A stretch of 64,000 nt of DNA from Chitinophagales bacterium (GCA_019694955.1 JAIBAX010000005.1:95053-159052); one strand, 5' to 3'. Positions 33,728 to 43,769 are shown, counted from the stretch's first letter. Numbers and translations are program-made. Notes: generated by a model not told the origin, from the letters alone.

Positions 33728-36700
33728 TCCATTGGTTTTATCATTTTTTCTATAAAATCAATTTCTTCCTTTGTTAAATTGTATTTTTCGTAGAGTTGTT
33801 GGTCTATTTCAGAAATTGTTTTTGTCCAGTCAATTTTAGATTTTCTTGAAAAATCCTGAATTGGCACAAATTTCCATACATCTTTATTGTTGTCTTGGGT
33901 TACTTTCAGTGCTCCAAGCATTGCACGGACAAATTTTGATTTAATATATTTTAAACAAGCGTCAGCTTCATTATTCGTTTTAAATGCCCCAATACTTATA
34001 AATGATTGAGTATAACCAACTAAAGGGTTTCCAATTAATGGGCTTGAAAGTGTTTCGCCAAAAGTACCAGTTCCATTACTTTTAGGCAATATTATCTTGT
34101 AGTCATCTAGATTATTGTGCTTTACTAAATATTTTATTGGAACATATCGATACTTTCTGACATTGTTTATTAAACCAAGTATTTCTATATCGTCACTAGA
34201 TATTTTTTCTTCTGAAAAAATTGATAACTGAGAAAATATTGAAGTTGTCAGCCTTTTTTCTCTACCATCACTACCTATTATTTTTTTAAACTCCGGATAA
34301 TCATTAAACAATGTTTCTAAATCAAATTTGATTTGTGTATAAACTAATTCTTCAATAGATTCGAAATCTGATGTGTTTAAAACTTTTAGTAAAATTGAAT
34401 TTAGCTCTTCGAATTGTGAAAAAACTTTAATCTTTTCAAAAACCTGTTTCTTGTCTCTTAGAGTGATTACTATTCCACCTTTTAAATCAATGTCTGGAAA
34501 TACATCACTGCTTTTGCTATCATATGAAACAACTTTTAAATGTTCATCATTCAACATTTTTTCATTCCAATCTTTTGGGGTTTTACCTGCATTGAATAGA
34601 AATCTTCCTGGCGTAATAAGTGCAACCTTTTCACTTAATTTATAAGCTATGTCCATTAATAAATGATATATAGGATTGTCACTTGTGCCTTCTTTTCTCT
34701 CTTGATAAGGCGGATTGCCTACAATTACATCGAATTTCATTTTCTTGTTGTTTATTTTGATGGTTTCTTTTTCAATGAATTTGTTTTTACTTATTAAATC
34801 GTAAGAGGTGTAGTTTGCTTCAATTAGTTTTACATCTAATTCAAGCAACTTGTATACTTTTCTAGTAAATTCATAAGCAATTTTTGATGTTGGTATTGAG
34901 TAGAATTTGTTGGCTACTTCTTTGCCAAATTTTTTATAAACGGCATAAACAAACTCACCTTGTTTGGAAGCAATATCTAAAAGCCTTGTATTCTTGTCAA
35001 TGGCTTTGGCTGGCAAACCGTTTATGATTTTGTCGGTAACAAATTCAGGGGTTACAATTTCTGAATCTGACAAACGGCTGAATTTTTTCATTGCATTACT
35101 TGCTCTTTCAATTGGGACAATTTCGGAATCATTGGCTAATGAATTAATGTTGTGAATTTTATAATCTAGTTCGCTTAAAATAAATGGGTTGATGTATTGT
35201 TGAAACAAATCAAGAATAGTTATTTCAAGGTTCAAATTTGAAGCTATTCGCAAATTATCAGAATTATCCTTGATGTTGTTAATGATTTCTTGTAAGGATT
35301 TAACGCTGGAATCTGTCAAAAATGCAAAGAATAAAATCCTTGCATAATACATAGCAAATTGACCTTTGTAATCATTTACAGCGTCAACATCTTTTATTTT
35401 TGATTTAGAATTGCCTTCATTTTTATTTTTATCTTTATCGGAAGTATCATCTACATCAATTTCGTCTCCTTCACCTTTTACTGGTTTCATTTCAATTCCA
35501 CCACGTGAACCAATTATATTTTGTCTTTCAATTTCAGCTTTAATTGCTTCTATTTCCAACAAGTACATATCAATAGAAATTGTTGTAGCTTCATCAAACA
35601 CACTTCTACTACTTGAATATTTGCGAACAGCATCCAAAATATCAGCTGGCTGAATTTGAACAATTTTGTTGTTGTTTAAAACTACGATTGGCGATATTTC
35701 AAGTTCTTTTCGGATTCGTTCTTCTAATAAGCTGTTACCATTATTTTCGGTATTTACATTGTAAATCTGAGATTTATGTTCCTGCATTTGGAACATTCTA
35801 TTGGGGTTAAAGTCAACCAATAAAGTTTGTGGCTTCATATTGAATTTTACCACATCACCATTTGGCTCTTTGTAAATTTTTATGAACTGATTTTGCAAAC
35901 GAAAAATGGCTTGGTCGTATTCTTGTGGTGAAGCCGTATCTTTAAGAAATAGCATTGTATCCCATTCAGGAACTGTGCTACCAGTAAGCATTCTATTTAC
36001 GGTCAATGTGATTGTTTTGATATGCTCACTTTCACATTTTTTGATTCTGCCCTGAACTGCCTGTGTGTCTTTGAAGATTTTTTCGTTCTCAACACCAGAG
36101 ATATTGATGATTTCGTAATTATTAAGGTGTTTAAACTTGTTATTCTTGATAAGTTCTTGTAATGCGTCACAAGAGGCTCTGTAAGGCAACACACAAACAA
36201 TATGACGGCACATTTTGCCATCTTTTAATTTGTCATAGTCTAAGAAACTCAATAAATTTTCATCTGTTTCAGTACCGTCAATGACATTCAGTAAGTCAAG
36301 AATTTCCTTCTCGTGAATAAATTTCTGATGAAGATATGTTTTGGTGTCTTTGGTTATGGATTGCGGTCTAAAAAGTTCTGAAAAAGCATAGGTAATGCCG
36401 TTCTTCTTGAGTTCTTCCATTTTCTTTCGGGAAGATTCATTGGGATTAAAAGCAAAACGCACCATTTGAGGAAAACCGTAATACGGATTATCCCATTCTT
36501 TAACTTCGTCTTTGTTTAGATTTTCTACATCCCATTGCGCTTGGTCATCAGCAATATTTGTGAATTGATAGAATGCAATAATATCGTCATTCGTAAACTC
36601 ACTATTCATCAGTATGCGGTACGGTGTTCCAGAAAGATGAATGCGAATTTTGGCAATTAATGCTTTTTCAATCTTTTCAACTTCGTCAATTGGAATATTG

Positions 36701-37665
36701 TTGAATTTTTCTTCATTCTTCAAGTCTTTTGTCTTGAGGTCGGTAGTCCTTAAAACTTTTCCGTATTCAGTCGCTCTTGCTCCAAAATGCGTTTCATCAA
36801 TGAGCAATAAGTCGATTTTATTTTCAAACACTTCTTTGTGTTTGGTTTTTATTTCATCACCTTGCAAGTCTTGTAAGGTTAGAAACAATACGATTTTCTC
36901 ATTTACATGCTGCTTTTCGGTAATTATAGTGTCACTTGATAAGAGCGCATTACTATCTAAAAAACAATAGCCATTAAATTTAATATGACTTTCAACAGTT
37001 CGTTTCCATTCTTCTTTAACATCAGCCTTGGCAGAAACCACAACCACCAAATTAGCGCCCATTTCAACTGCACAACACATTGAGGTAAATGACTTACCAA
37101 AACGCATTACTGCGTACATCAGTAAATTGGTTCTGCCTTTATTTATGGCTTCCCGAAAATTGTCTACTGTCTTTTGTTGATTAGGTCGTAAAGGATATTT
37201 TTCAATTCTTGTGTACGTATGCGTAATGGGAATATGGCTTTCGTCAAAGTGATAATATTGATATTTTGATTCGTTGTTTTGATGTCCACTTTTAATATCG
37301 TCTATAGCATCTTGCAGGTCATTCTTTGTTGCGTTTTCAAAAAACTCATTGGAATAGTATGGTATTCCTTTTAAGGAGTTTGGTTTTAATCTGCTTCTGT
37401 TTAATTCGTTTTCAAGAAAAAAGTGAACTGCATAATCTCTGAAATAGGTTTCATCATCAACTTTTGCAACATCTTCAAACTTTTTTTCAAGATTAGGGAA
37501 GTGTTTACGCCATTCATTCAATCTCATTTCAATTGGTCGATAGGTATCACCAACTTTCAAATAATTTGGAATTGTCTCGGTAGTAAAAGCATAGATTTGA
37601 GGTTCAACTCTTCCAATGATTAAATTATCGAGTATTTCTACATTTATATTATTTGTGACGGGCAT
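33724..37665 (-). CDS. GIY-YIG-like / SF2 helicase / N6-adenine methyltransferase fusion (single-chain restriction enzyme)
   Basis: The protein is 1313 residues. About 20-90: GIY-YIG-like part with QIYAFTTET, YLKVGDTYRPIEMRLNEW and DYAVHFFLENE, including conserved Tyr, Gly, Arg48 and an acidic residue. About 160-600: SF2 helicase, with the Q-like RPNQQKTV, Walker A-like MRFGKSF, Walker B LLLIDETHF, HLSGTPYRIL and motif VI-like YDQAIFRLQNQ. About 715-765: a charged linker. About 860-1313: Eco57I-like methyltransferase with PEFVTDKIINGLP, a motif I-like LLDIASKQGEF and the catalytic NPPYQ (984-988). The pattern fits a restriction-modification enzyme. It recalls Type ISP enzymes but with a GIY-YIG-like nuclease in place of the Mrr type. 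Motif I is not the canonical DPACGSG. Confidence 0.85.
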   Translation of the reverse strand: MPVTNNINVEILDNLIIGRVEPQIYAFTTETIPNYLKVGDTYRPIEMRLNEWRKHFPNLEKKFEDVAKVDDETYFRDYAVHFFLENELNRSRLKPNSLKGIPYYSNEFFENATKNDLQDAIDDIKSGHQNNESKYQYYHFDESHIPITHTYTRIEKYPLRPNQQKTVDNFREAINKGRTNLLMYAVMRFGKSFTSMCCAVEMGANLVVVVSAKADVKEEWKRTVESHIKFNGYCFLDSNALLSSDTIITEKQHVNEKIVLFLTLQDLQGDEIKTKHKEVFENKIDLLLIDETHFGARATEYGKVLRTTDLKTKDLKNEEKFNNIPIDEVEKIEKALIAKIRIHLSGTPYRILMNSEFTNDDIIAFYQFTNIADDQAQWDVENLNKDEVKEWDNPYYGFPQMVRFAFNPNESSRKKMEELKKNGITYAFSELFRPQSITKDTKTYLHQKFIHEKEILDLLNVIDGTETDENLLSFLDYDKLKDGKMCRHIVCVLPYRASCDALQELIKNNKFKHLNNYEIINISGVENEKIFKDTQAVQGRIKKCESEHIKTITLTVNRMLTGSTVPEWDTMLFLKDTASPQEYDQAIFRLQNQFIKIYKEPNGDVVKFNMKPQTLLVDFNPNRMFQMQEHKSQIYNVNTENNGNSLLEERIRKELEISPIVVLNNNKIVQIQPADILDAVRKYSSSRSVFDEATTISIDMYLLEIEAIKAEIERQNIIGSRGGIEMKPVKGEGDEIDVDDTSDKDKNKNEGNSKSKIKDVDAVNDYKGQFAMYYARILFFAFLTDSSVKSLQEIINNIKDNSDNLRIASNLNLEITILDLFQQYINPFILSELDYKIHNINSLANDSEIVPIERASNAMKKFSRLSDSEIVTPEFVTDKIINGLPAKAIDKNTRLLDIASKQGEFVYAVYKKFGKEVANKFYSIPTSKIAYEFTRKVYKLLELDVKLIEANYTSYDLISKNKFIEKETIKINNKKMKFDVIVGNPPYQERKEGTSDNPIYHLLMDIAYKLSEKVALITPGRFLFNAGKTPKDWNEKMLNDEHLKVVSYDSKSSDVFPDIDLKGGIVITLRDKKQVFEKIKVFSQFEELNSILLKVLNTSDFESIEELVYTQIKFDLETLFNDYPEFKKIIGSDGREKRLTTSIFSQLSIFSEEKISSDDIEILGLINNVRKYRYVPIKYLVKHNNLDDYKIILPKSNGTGTFGETLSSPLIGNPLVGYTQSFISIGAFKTNNEADACLKYIKSKFVRAMLGALKVTQDNNKDVWKFVPIQDFSRKSKIDWTKTISEIDQQLYEKYNLTKEEIDFIEKMIKPMD

Positions 37666-37668
37666 AGT

Positions 37669-38649
37669 TTACTTATCTAAAAGAGATATAAATATTATCG
37701 GCTTTCCTATCTCCCAATCCATAATATTGCAATAAGTGCCATTATGTGATTTTATATTTTGAGTTTCACAACCTGTGCATTTCTTTATTTTTGTTCTAGT
37801 TTCAAAAATTTCCGAAATGTTTATAATTTCATCTTTACAACTGTTCGGAATAACACCTTTTAGACCGTCCATTTGCCAAATATTCCAGGAAATAATTTCT
37901 GTAATATTTTTTATGTAATCAAGTGGTGGCTCAGCTTCAAATTTGTGTTTAAAGTTTTCAATGAATGTTTTTAGCAAGGCTTCACGAGCCAAAAGTAAAC
38001 TATCTCCTTGCCATTCAAAACCATAAATATTTTTATATGCAATTTCAACTGCTTCAAGCCATTCATTTATTGTGTTCAAATTTTCATTTACTACTCTTAA
38101 TTTTCTGTCTAATAAGCCTATTCTGTCTTCTATTTCAATAAACGTTCCTGTTGTTGTATCATATCTACTAACTAAATAAGGAGCTTCTCCACAGGTAATT
38201 TCTAACCGTGTATCTTGAACATAGTCAAGCCAAGTTCTACCTACCGGAAATATGATTTTGTCTTTAGTTGTTTCCCAAGATTTAGTTCCATTCTTCAATA
38301 AGATTTCTTTATTGAAAACACCCGCTCTTCCGAACCAAGAATTGTCTACAAGATTATTTTGTGCATTACAAATCCAAGATGGTGTGAAAACTTCTGCCAT
38401 TTCTTTGGAACGCGATAATTGCAAAACTTTGTCTTTGTAAACCCTAGGCATTATTACATTGCCGTTTTTGCCTGTTATTGAATCCGGTAAAATTTCCGAA
38501 TCAAACTTGTACGCATCTCCTAAATGTTCGTAGTTGCCTGTTGCCCAAAATATGTTTTTTTTAGTTGTTTGGTCACGAAGCAGTATATCGAGAATGTCGG
38601 GATACTTCTCTATTAACTCATTTTCTAATATATCGATAACTGCCTGCAT
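37669..38649 (-). CDS. Restriction-system partner protein, 'subunit M'-like
   Basis: The 326-residue protein starts MQAVIDILENELIEKYPDIL. It has SRSKEMAEVFTPSWICNAQNNLVDNSWFG, a sequence I associate with a family annotated 'restriction endonuclease subunit M', and near its end a Cys motif CTGCETQN with a further Cys, possibly a small zinc site. No methyltransferase catalytic motif (N/D-PP-Y) is visible, despite the family name. It ends three bases before the start of the large fusion gene, so both belong to one operon. It might be the recognition or assembly factor for that enzyme. Confidence 0.8.
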   Translation of the reverse strand: MQAVIDILENELIEKYPDILDILLRDQTTKKNIFWATGNYEHLGDAYKFDSEILPDSITGKNGNVIMPRVYKDKVLQLSRSKEMAEVFTPSWICNAQNNLVDNSWFGRAGVFNKEILLKNGTKSWETTKDKIIFPVGRTWLDYVQDTRLEITCGEAPYLVSRYDTTTGTFIEIEDRIGLLDRKLRVVNENLNTINEWLEAVEIAYKNIYGFEWQGDSLLLAREALLKTFIENFKHKFEAEPPLDYIKNITEIISWNIWQMDGLKGVIPNSCKDEIINISEIFETRTKIKKCTGCETQNIKSHNGTYCNIMDWEIGKPIIFISLLDK

Positions 38650-38759
38650 TTGTGTACTTCTTCGTTAGTTTTAAAAAACACTTTTACATCTATATTTAAA
38701 ATGTTCGCAATTTTTATTTAATCCCCCTTTTCTTCAAGCGCTTTTTTAATTCTGTTCAT
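38625..38759 (-). pseudogene. Internally deleted XRE-type regulator gene
   Basis: On the minus strand the sequence begins MNRIKKALEEKGIK at 38759 and hits TAA. Shifting frame, it goes on as KIANILNIDVKVFFKTNEEVHKC and ends with TAG at 38625-38627, overlapping the start of the subunit-M-like gene. MNRIKxxLEEKGIK is the start of many XRE-type regulators of restriction systems, and IANILNIDV...NEE is their typical end. The roughly 40-residue helix-turn-helix middle is missing. So the controller appears lost by an internal deletion, leaving the two ends. The rest of the gap (38760-38969) is AT-rich with no gene visible. Confidence 0.7.
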
Positions 38760-38969
38760 TGTTGTCTAAAGATGTCGAATAGCAAATTTAGGTTATTTTT
38801 CATTATCTCAATTTTCAAGATATAAAATGTTTGAAAAATTTTCTACATGTTTGACCAAGCGTTGGCAGAATATAGCTTTTTTGGGTTTTTTGAGCGTTGG
38901 TTGGTATGTCGAAAAAAACCAAATATACTCATTATGAGTAGTTTTTACACTTACACACAATAATAAAAC

Positions 38970-40760
38970 TTATGCTATAATTCCCATTTTTTTCATAAGA
39001 AATGTTGCACTTTTACTGGTACAAATTCCCTCCCGTAAGGTATAATCAAAATGGAGTTCGTCCTGATGAATATCTACTTCAAAGCATTTATTCACGAGGA
39101 TTTCCGGATATTCTTTGGTGGTATTACACACCTCCAAATCGTGTGTAGCAATCGCACCAAAAACATTCTTTTTGACAATTTTATGGATAACCCCTACTGT
39201 TCCCGAACGCTTATCATCGGAATTTGTGCCACGCAATATCTCATCCAATAAAATAAAATGTGGCTGTTCATCCAATTGATTCACAATAAATTTCAGGCGT
39301 TTCACTTCTGCAAAAAAATAGGACTCACTATCCGCCAAAGAATCGGATTGTCGCATAGAAGCCAGCAAAGGCATGGGCGTATAGGTAGCATCCGTAGCAC
39401 ACACTGGCGCTCCTGCCCCTGCTAACACCATATTGATGCCAAGTGTTCTGAGGAAAGTACTTTTCCCTGACATATTAGAACCCGTGAGAATTACGAATTT
39501 CTGTTGTTGGAAGTCTATAGAATTACAAACCCGCTTTTCACTGCTAATCATCGGGTGTCCCACATTTGTAAAAGCTATATTGGCATTTTTTGAAAGGGTT
39601 GGAAATACAGATTCAGGATGATTAAACGCAAAGTTTGACAAGCTATTCAATGCCTCAAATTCGGCCAAAGTATCTATCCATACCATTAGTTTAGTTGCAT
39701 TTTCTTCATGCCACTTCCAAAAGTATCGCAACACATGGATATGGTGTTGGTAAATGCCATTCATGAGCATGACACCCAACACATTGCCCAGATTATCCAA
39801 ATTCCCTAACAAATTGCTGAGTCGGGCAATACTATTGGAAGCTTTATTTTGTCCTTCCAACAATTTCCCCTTGAGCGCATTTAGCAAATCCGAAGTAAAC
39901 TCCTTCTCTTCAATGGATTTCATCAACACGCTATATTGCCCGGTAATCTCTTCAATTTGTGTTCCTTCGAATAGTTCTTGTTTTATTTTAGGCAAAGTTT
40001 TGTACAAAAGAAAGAGGTTAGCAAAAAAAATCCCCGAGGCAACCTTGGTAAGGGCAACCATTTTAAACCCAAAAATCATTACTAAGGATATACCCAAACA
40101 TATCGGCAAAATAAATGATAGTATATTGTATACTGGATTGAGTGTCTTCGGGGTTCTTTCCGTCCATTTCTTTAAATATAGGTATGCCTGTTCATTATCT
40201 CTATGTATTTTAGCTAGGGCTGAAACTTGCTGCCTCCACTCAAGTTGCTCAGAAAGTTCTTTAATGGCCATTTGTCTCTTTATAATGATTTCAGGTGTTT
40301 GAGGAGACAAAAGCATTGCTGCCAATACATTCTTTCCTTGAAAAGTTGCAGTTCTATTAAGAAATTGAAAAAGCGAATGGTGACCAAAAATATCTAAATC
40401 ATTGGCATAAGGATGTAAGGCATCAGAATAATGTATGCCATCTTCAAACTTCAATTCTTTCTGCTCTAAAAACCGCAATTCTTGTTCATTCAATGCGATA
40501 ATCTCCTTCTCAAGGTTAATCTTATCGAGAACGATTTGATGTTTTTTAGATAAAAAAAGGTAAAGAGCAACGCCAACCGGAATTATGTATGCGGCAAAAG
40601 TAATATGGTTCTGCCAATAGAGGAATATCGCTACGAATACTGCTAAAACAACCAAAAACTTCAACAACCCAAATCGGGTATGTACCGTATCCAGTCGTTT
40701 AAGCTTAGCACGATGAATATCAGCTTGCTCTTTATATTTATCTATTGGCGAGTAGTTCAC
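38970..40760 (-). CDS. Membrane-anchored MutS-like ATPase
   Basis: The 596-residue protein has N-terminal hydrophobic segments (about 33-70, VVLAVFVAIFLYW) and another pair (211-252), then the MutS-family ATPase domain: Walker A LTGSNMSGKSTFLRT (about 425-439), LASMRQSDSLADSESYFFAEVKRL, Walker B FILLDEILRGTNSDDK (about 502-517) and IATHDLEV. The mismatch-recognition domain of MutS is absent, so it is not classical mismatch repair. The family is common in Bacteroidota and its role is unknown. It follows the lipocalin-like lipoprotein gene after four bases, and E1 lies before that. Confidence 0.85.
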   Translation of the reverse strand: MNYSPIDKYKEQADIHRAKLKRLDTVHTRFGLLKFLVVLAVFVAIFLYWQNHITFAAYIIPVGVALYLFLSKKHQIVLDKINLEKEIIALNEQELRFLEQKELKFEDGIHYSDALHPYANDLDIFGHHSLFQFLNRTATFQGKNVLAAMLLSPQTPEIIIKRQMAIKELSEQLEWRQQVSALAKIHRDNEQAYLYLKKWTERTPKTLNPVYNILSFILPICLGISLVMIFGFKMVALTKVASGIFFANLFLLYKTLPKIKQELFEGTQIEEITGQYSVLMKSIEEKEFTSDLLNALKGKLLEGQNKASNSIARLSNLLGNLDNLGNVLGVMLMNGIYQHHIHVLRYFWKWHEENATKLMVWIDTLAEFEALNSLSNFAFNHPESVFPTLSKNANIAFTNVGHPMISSEKRVCNSIDFQQQKFVILTGSNMSGKSTFLRTLGINMVLAGAGAPVCATDATYTPMPLLASMRQSDSLADSESYFFAEVKRLKFIVNQLDEQPHFILLDEILRGTNSDDKRSGTVGVIHKIVKKNVFGAIATHDLEVCNTTKEYPEILVNKCFEVDIHQDELHFDYTLREGICTSKSATFLMKKMGIIA

Positions 40761-40764
40761 TTTG

Positions 40765-41136
40765 CTATTTCGTTCTTACTAACGTCAACATTTCTGCTTG
40801 ACCGCCTCTATTCATATCAAATACCAAGGTATCTGCAACTAACCGTACAATTTTCACCATAATCTCCCGTTGATCTTCCAGCGTGGTGAATAACATATCA
40901 TGTTCTACTTTGTAAGAACCGCTCACTATAGAACCATCATAATCAAAAGAGTAATGGCCCTTATCGTCGAAGGAAAAATGGGTACTTTCAATATTATAAT
41001 CACTGGGTTGACCATTTACTAACCAAGACACACCTTTCCAGTTGCCAATGATTCGCTGCGCATTTTCATTTTTCACACAGGATAAAAACACCAACGAGTT
41101 GATTGAAAACAGGCACAAAAAAATAAGTTTTTTCAT
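40765..41136 (-). CDS. Lipocalin-like small lipoprotein
   Basis: The 123-residue product begins MKKLIFLCLFSINSLVFLSC, with a lipobox ending at Cys20. The mature part has IIGNWKGVSWLVNGQ (the GxW motif of lipocalins) followed by alternating strands and ends with MLTLVRTK. Its ligand is unknown. It sits between the E1 gene (three bases before it) and the MutS-like gene (four bases after), all on the minus strand, probably one operon. Confidence 0.75.
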   Translation of the reverse strand: MKKLIFLCLFSINSLVFLSCVKNENAQRIIGNWKGVSWLVNGQPSDYNIESTHFSFDDKGHYSFDYDGSIVSGSYKVEHDMLFTTLEDQREIMVKIVRLVADTLVFDMNRGGQAEMLTLVRTK

Positions 41137-41139
41137 GTA

Positions 41140-43566
41140 TTATTCGATTTCAGGATAAATGCGTGGATTTGTTTCTCTCATGATGGAATATATTACCTTA
41201 AACACATCATCCGGATTTGGTTTACAAAAATAATCACCATCAGACCCAAAAGCGGAACGATTGGGATAAGAAGAAATAGTTATCGGCTGGGCATCCAAGT
41301 ACTTAAAAACATCTTGATGTTCCAATACTTGTTGCATCATATAAGCTGTCCCGCCACCCGGAACGTCTTCATCTAAAAATACCACGCGATTGGTTTTCCG
41401 AATAGAATCGCCAATGATATGCCTGATATCAAAGGGTAAAAGCGTTTGTACATCTATCAGTTCAACAGAAATATCCATTTTTTCTAGTTCTTCCACGGCC
41501 TCTTGTGCAATGCGTACACAAGACCCATAAGTAACTAAGGTGATGTCTTTCCCTTCATGAATAACTTCTGGTACGCCTAAAGGTATGGTAAATGTTCCGG
41601 GATTGGAAGGGATTTTCTCTTTAAGACGGTAGCCGTTCAGGCATTCAATGACGATGGCTGGTTCATCACCACGCAACAAGAGGTTATAAAAACCTGCCGC
41701 TTGCGTCATATTTCTGGGAACGCATACATGCATGCCTCTTACTGAGCCAAGAATCATACCGATAGGTGAACCGGTATGCCATATTCCTTCCAATCTATGT
41801 CCACGAGTGCGGACTATCAAGGGTGCCTTTTGACCGCCCTTTGTTCTATAAGAGAGGCAAGCCAAGTCGTCCATCAAAGGTTGCAGCCCATAAATAAGAT
41901 AATCCAAGTACTGAATTTCTGCTATTGGTCTTAGTCCCCTCATGGCGAGTCCAATCCCTTCACCCATGATACTGGCTTCTCTGATGCCGGCATCATAGAT
42001 GCGTGCTTCTCCGTATTTTGCCTGCAATCCGGCAAATGCCTGATTGACATCACCAATTTTCCCTACATCTTCACCAAAGGCTAAAATCCTAGGATCACGT
42101 TCAAAATTTGCATCGAAACAGGCATTCAGGACCTGAAAACCGCTAAGATACTTCGGTTTTTCCGGATACTGAACGGGAACTATCGACACTTTTAACGGAG
42201 ATTCAGAAGTTTCTGAGTGCAAATAAGAATTATAGCGTTCCTTGTTGATTAGGTGTTGTTCCTTTTTCCAATCTGCCAATTTCTTTCTTGCTGGCGTTTT
42301 CTCATGCGCAGTAGCCCGAAGAACATGAAGAATTAATACAAAAAGTTCCTTTCTTTGTGGGTCAATATTTGACTTAAAATCCTGTATTATGCTATTGATA
42401 GTACTCTTAATAGTATTATCGACTTCTCCTTCCAAATCCTTGAGGATGGAGAATACTTCTGCAATTTCCTCTTTTATGGGTGTAGTAAAACGTTCCCATG
42501 CCATTTTTTTTGCTTCCGCCACCTCTGCTTTTGCTTCTTCCTCTAAAAGGTCGCACTGCTCAGATGTTGCGATATTGGATTGCACCATCCATTCTTTCAT
42601 TTTAACGATACAATCAAATTCCTTTTCCCATTCCAGTCGTTCCTTTGACTTATATCTTTCATGTGAACCTGAGGTGGAATGACCTTGTGGCTGAGTAACT
42701 TCTTCCACATGTATGAGTGCGGGGATATGTGTTCTCCTTGTTTTCTCGGCAGCCTTTTTATAAGTAAGAATTAGCTCAGGGTAATTCCATGCTTTAACTT
42801 TATAGATATCCCAACCTTCGTTTTTTTCATTTAGTCTAAAACCATCCAACACTTCAGATATACTACTTTTTGTTGTTTGTAATTTCTTAGGCACTGAAAT
42901 ACCATACCCATCGTCCCATACGGAAACAACCAAAGGCACTTGCAAAACGCCACCGGCATTAATGACTTCCCAAAAGATGCCTTCAGAGGTAGATGCATCT
43001 CCAATGGTGGCGAAACATATTTCATTTCCATTATTAGAAAAATTATTCTCACCGATAGTATCTGCCAACTGTCTGTACTTTTTTGAAGCCATTGCCAAAC
43101 CGAGGGAACGTATCATTTGTGAAGCGGTAGGTGAATTATCTGCGGCAGAATTTTTCTGATTCTTTAATGCTTTCCATGAGCCGTCGCCATTTAGCGAACG
43201 CGTAGCGAAATGATTATTCATTTGCCTTCCGGCTGAATGTGGATCTGCTTCCAAACTTGGATTGCCATACAATTGCCCGAAAAGTTGCTCTACGGTAACG
43301 ATTCCCGTTGCTAAAGCAAAGGTTTGGTCTCTGTAGTAACCGGCACGAAAGTCGCCATTTCTGAATACCTTGGAAAGGGCGATTTGTGGAACTTCCTTTC
43401 CATCGCCAAAGATACCGAACTTTGCTTTTCCTGTTAAAACCTCTTTTCTTCCGGTGATACTGGCTTCGCGACTTTTACATGCCAGTTTGAAATCTTCGAG
43501 TACTTCATTCCTAAAATCCTCAAATGAAACCCTTTTTTCTTCCTGTATATTTAAGACTTGCTCCAT
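41140..43566 (-). CDS. 2-oxoacid dehydrogenase E1, alpha and beta subunits fused
   Basis: The 808-residue enzyme joins E1-alpha (about 1-400) with E1-beta (about 465-808). The TPP site is GDASTSEGIFWEVINAGGVLQVP (189-211) with WDDGYGIS; the beta half shows ILAFGEDVGKIGDVNQAFAGLQ, IREASIMGEGIGLAM, RGLRPIAEIQYLDY and ALTYGSC-like LVTYGSCVRIAQEAVEE. It should decarboxylate pyruvate or branched-chain 2-oxoacids for an E2 lipoate protein not seen here. The fusion is common in Bacteroidota. It is the first gene of a minus-strand group with the lipocalin-like lipoprotein and the MutS-like ATPase. Confidence 0.9.
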   Translation of the reverse strand: MEQVLNIQEEKRVSFEDFRNEVLEDFKLACKSREASITGRKEVLTGKAKFGIFGDGKEVPQIALSKVFRNGDFRAGYYRDQTFALATGIVTVEQLFGQLYGNPSLEADPHSAGRQMNNHFATRSLNGDGSWKALKNQKNSAADNSPTASQMIRSLGLAMASKKYRQLADTIGENNFSNNGNEICFATIGDASTSEGIFWEVINAGGVLQVPLVVSVWDDGYGISVPKKLQTTKSSISEVLDGFRLNEKNEGWDIYKVKAWNYPELILTYKKAAEKTRRTHIPALIHVEEVTQPQGHSTSGSHERYKSKERLEWEKEFDCIVKMKEWMVQSNIATSEQCDLLEEEAKAEVAEAKKMAWERFTTPIKEEIAEVFSILKDLEGEVDNTIKSTINSIIQDFKSNIDPQRKELFVLILHVLRATAHEKTPARKKLADWKKEQHLINKERYNSYLHSETSESPLKVSIVPVQYPEKPKYLSGFQVLNACFDANFERDPRILAFGEDVGKIGDVNQAFAGLQAKYGEARIYDAGIREASIMGEGIGLAMRGLRPIAEIQYLDYLIYGLQPLMDDLACLSYRTKGGQKAPLIVRTRGHRLEGIWHTGSPIGMILGSVRGMHVCVPRNMTQAAGFYNLLLRGDEPAIVIECLNGYRLKEKIPSNPGTFTIPLGVPEVIHEGKDITLVTYGSCVRIAQEAVEELEKMDISVELIDVQTLLPFDIRHIIGDSIRKTNRVVFLDEDVPGGGTAYMMQQVLEHQDVFKYLDAQPITISSYPNRSAFGSDGDYFCKPNPDDVFKVIYSIMRETNPRIYPEIE

Positions 43567-43738
43567 AAGTCACTAGTTTATTGATGTAAATATAGAATTA
43601 ATCTACATTTGAAATTAAAAAAGCTATCCTTGCTAAAACTAAGATGTGGATAAATAATGAGTGAAAATTCAACAAAATTAACCGCAAAAAAGAGTGTTAA
43701 GGATAAGTTAAATACCTTTTAGGTATAAAAACATGTAT

Positions 43739-43746
43739 TAAATTTG
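43739..43746 (+). promoter_or_regulatory. Likely -7 promoter element of the DUF1573 gene
   Basis: TAAATTTG matches TAnnTTTG and lies 23 bases before the ATG at 43770. No TTG is seen at the ideal spacing. Confidence 0.45.
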
Positions 43747-43769
43747 ATTCTTAATTAAAAAAAGGATAT

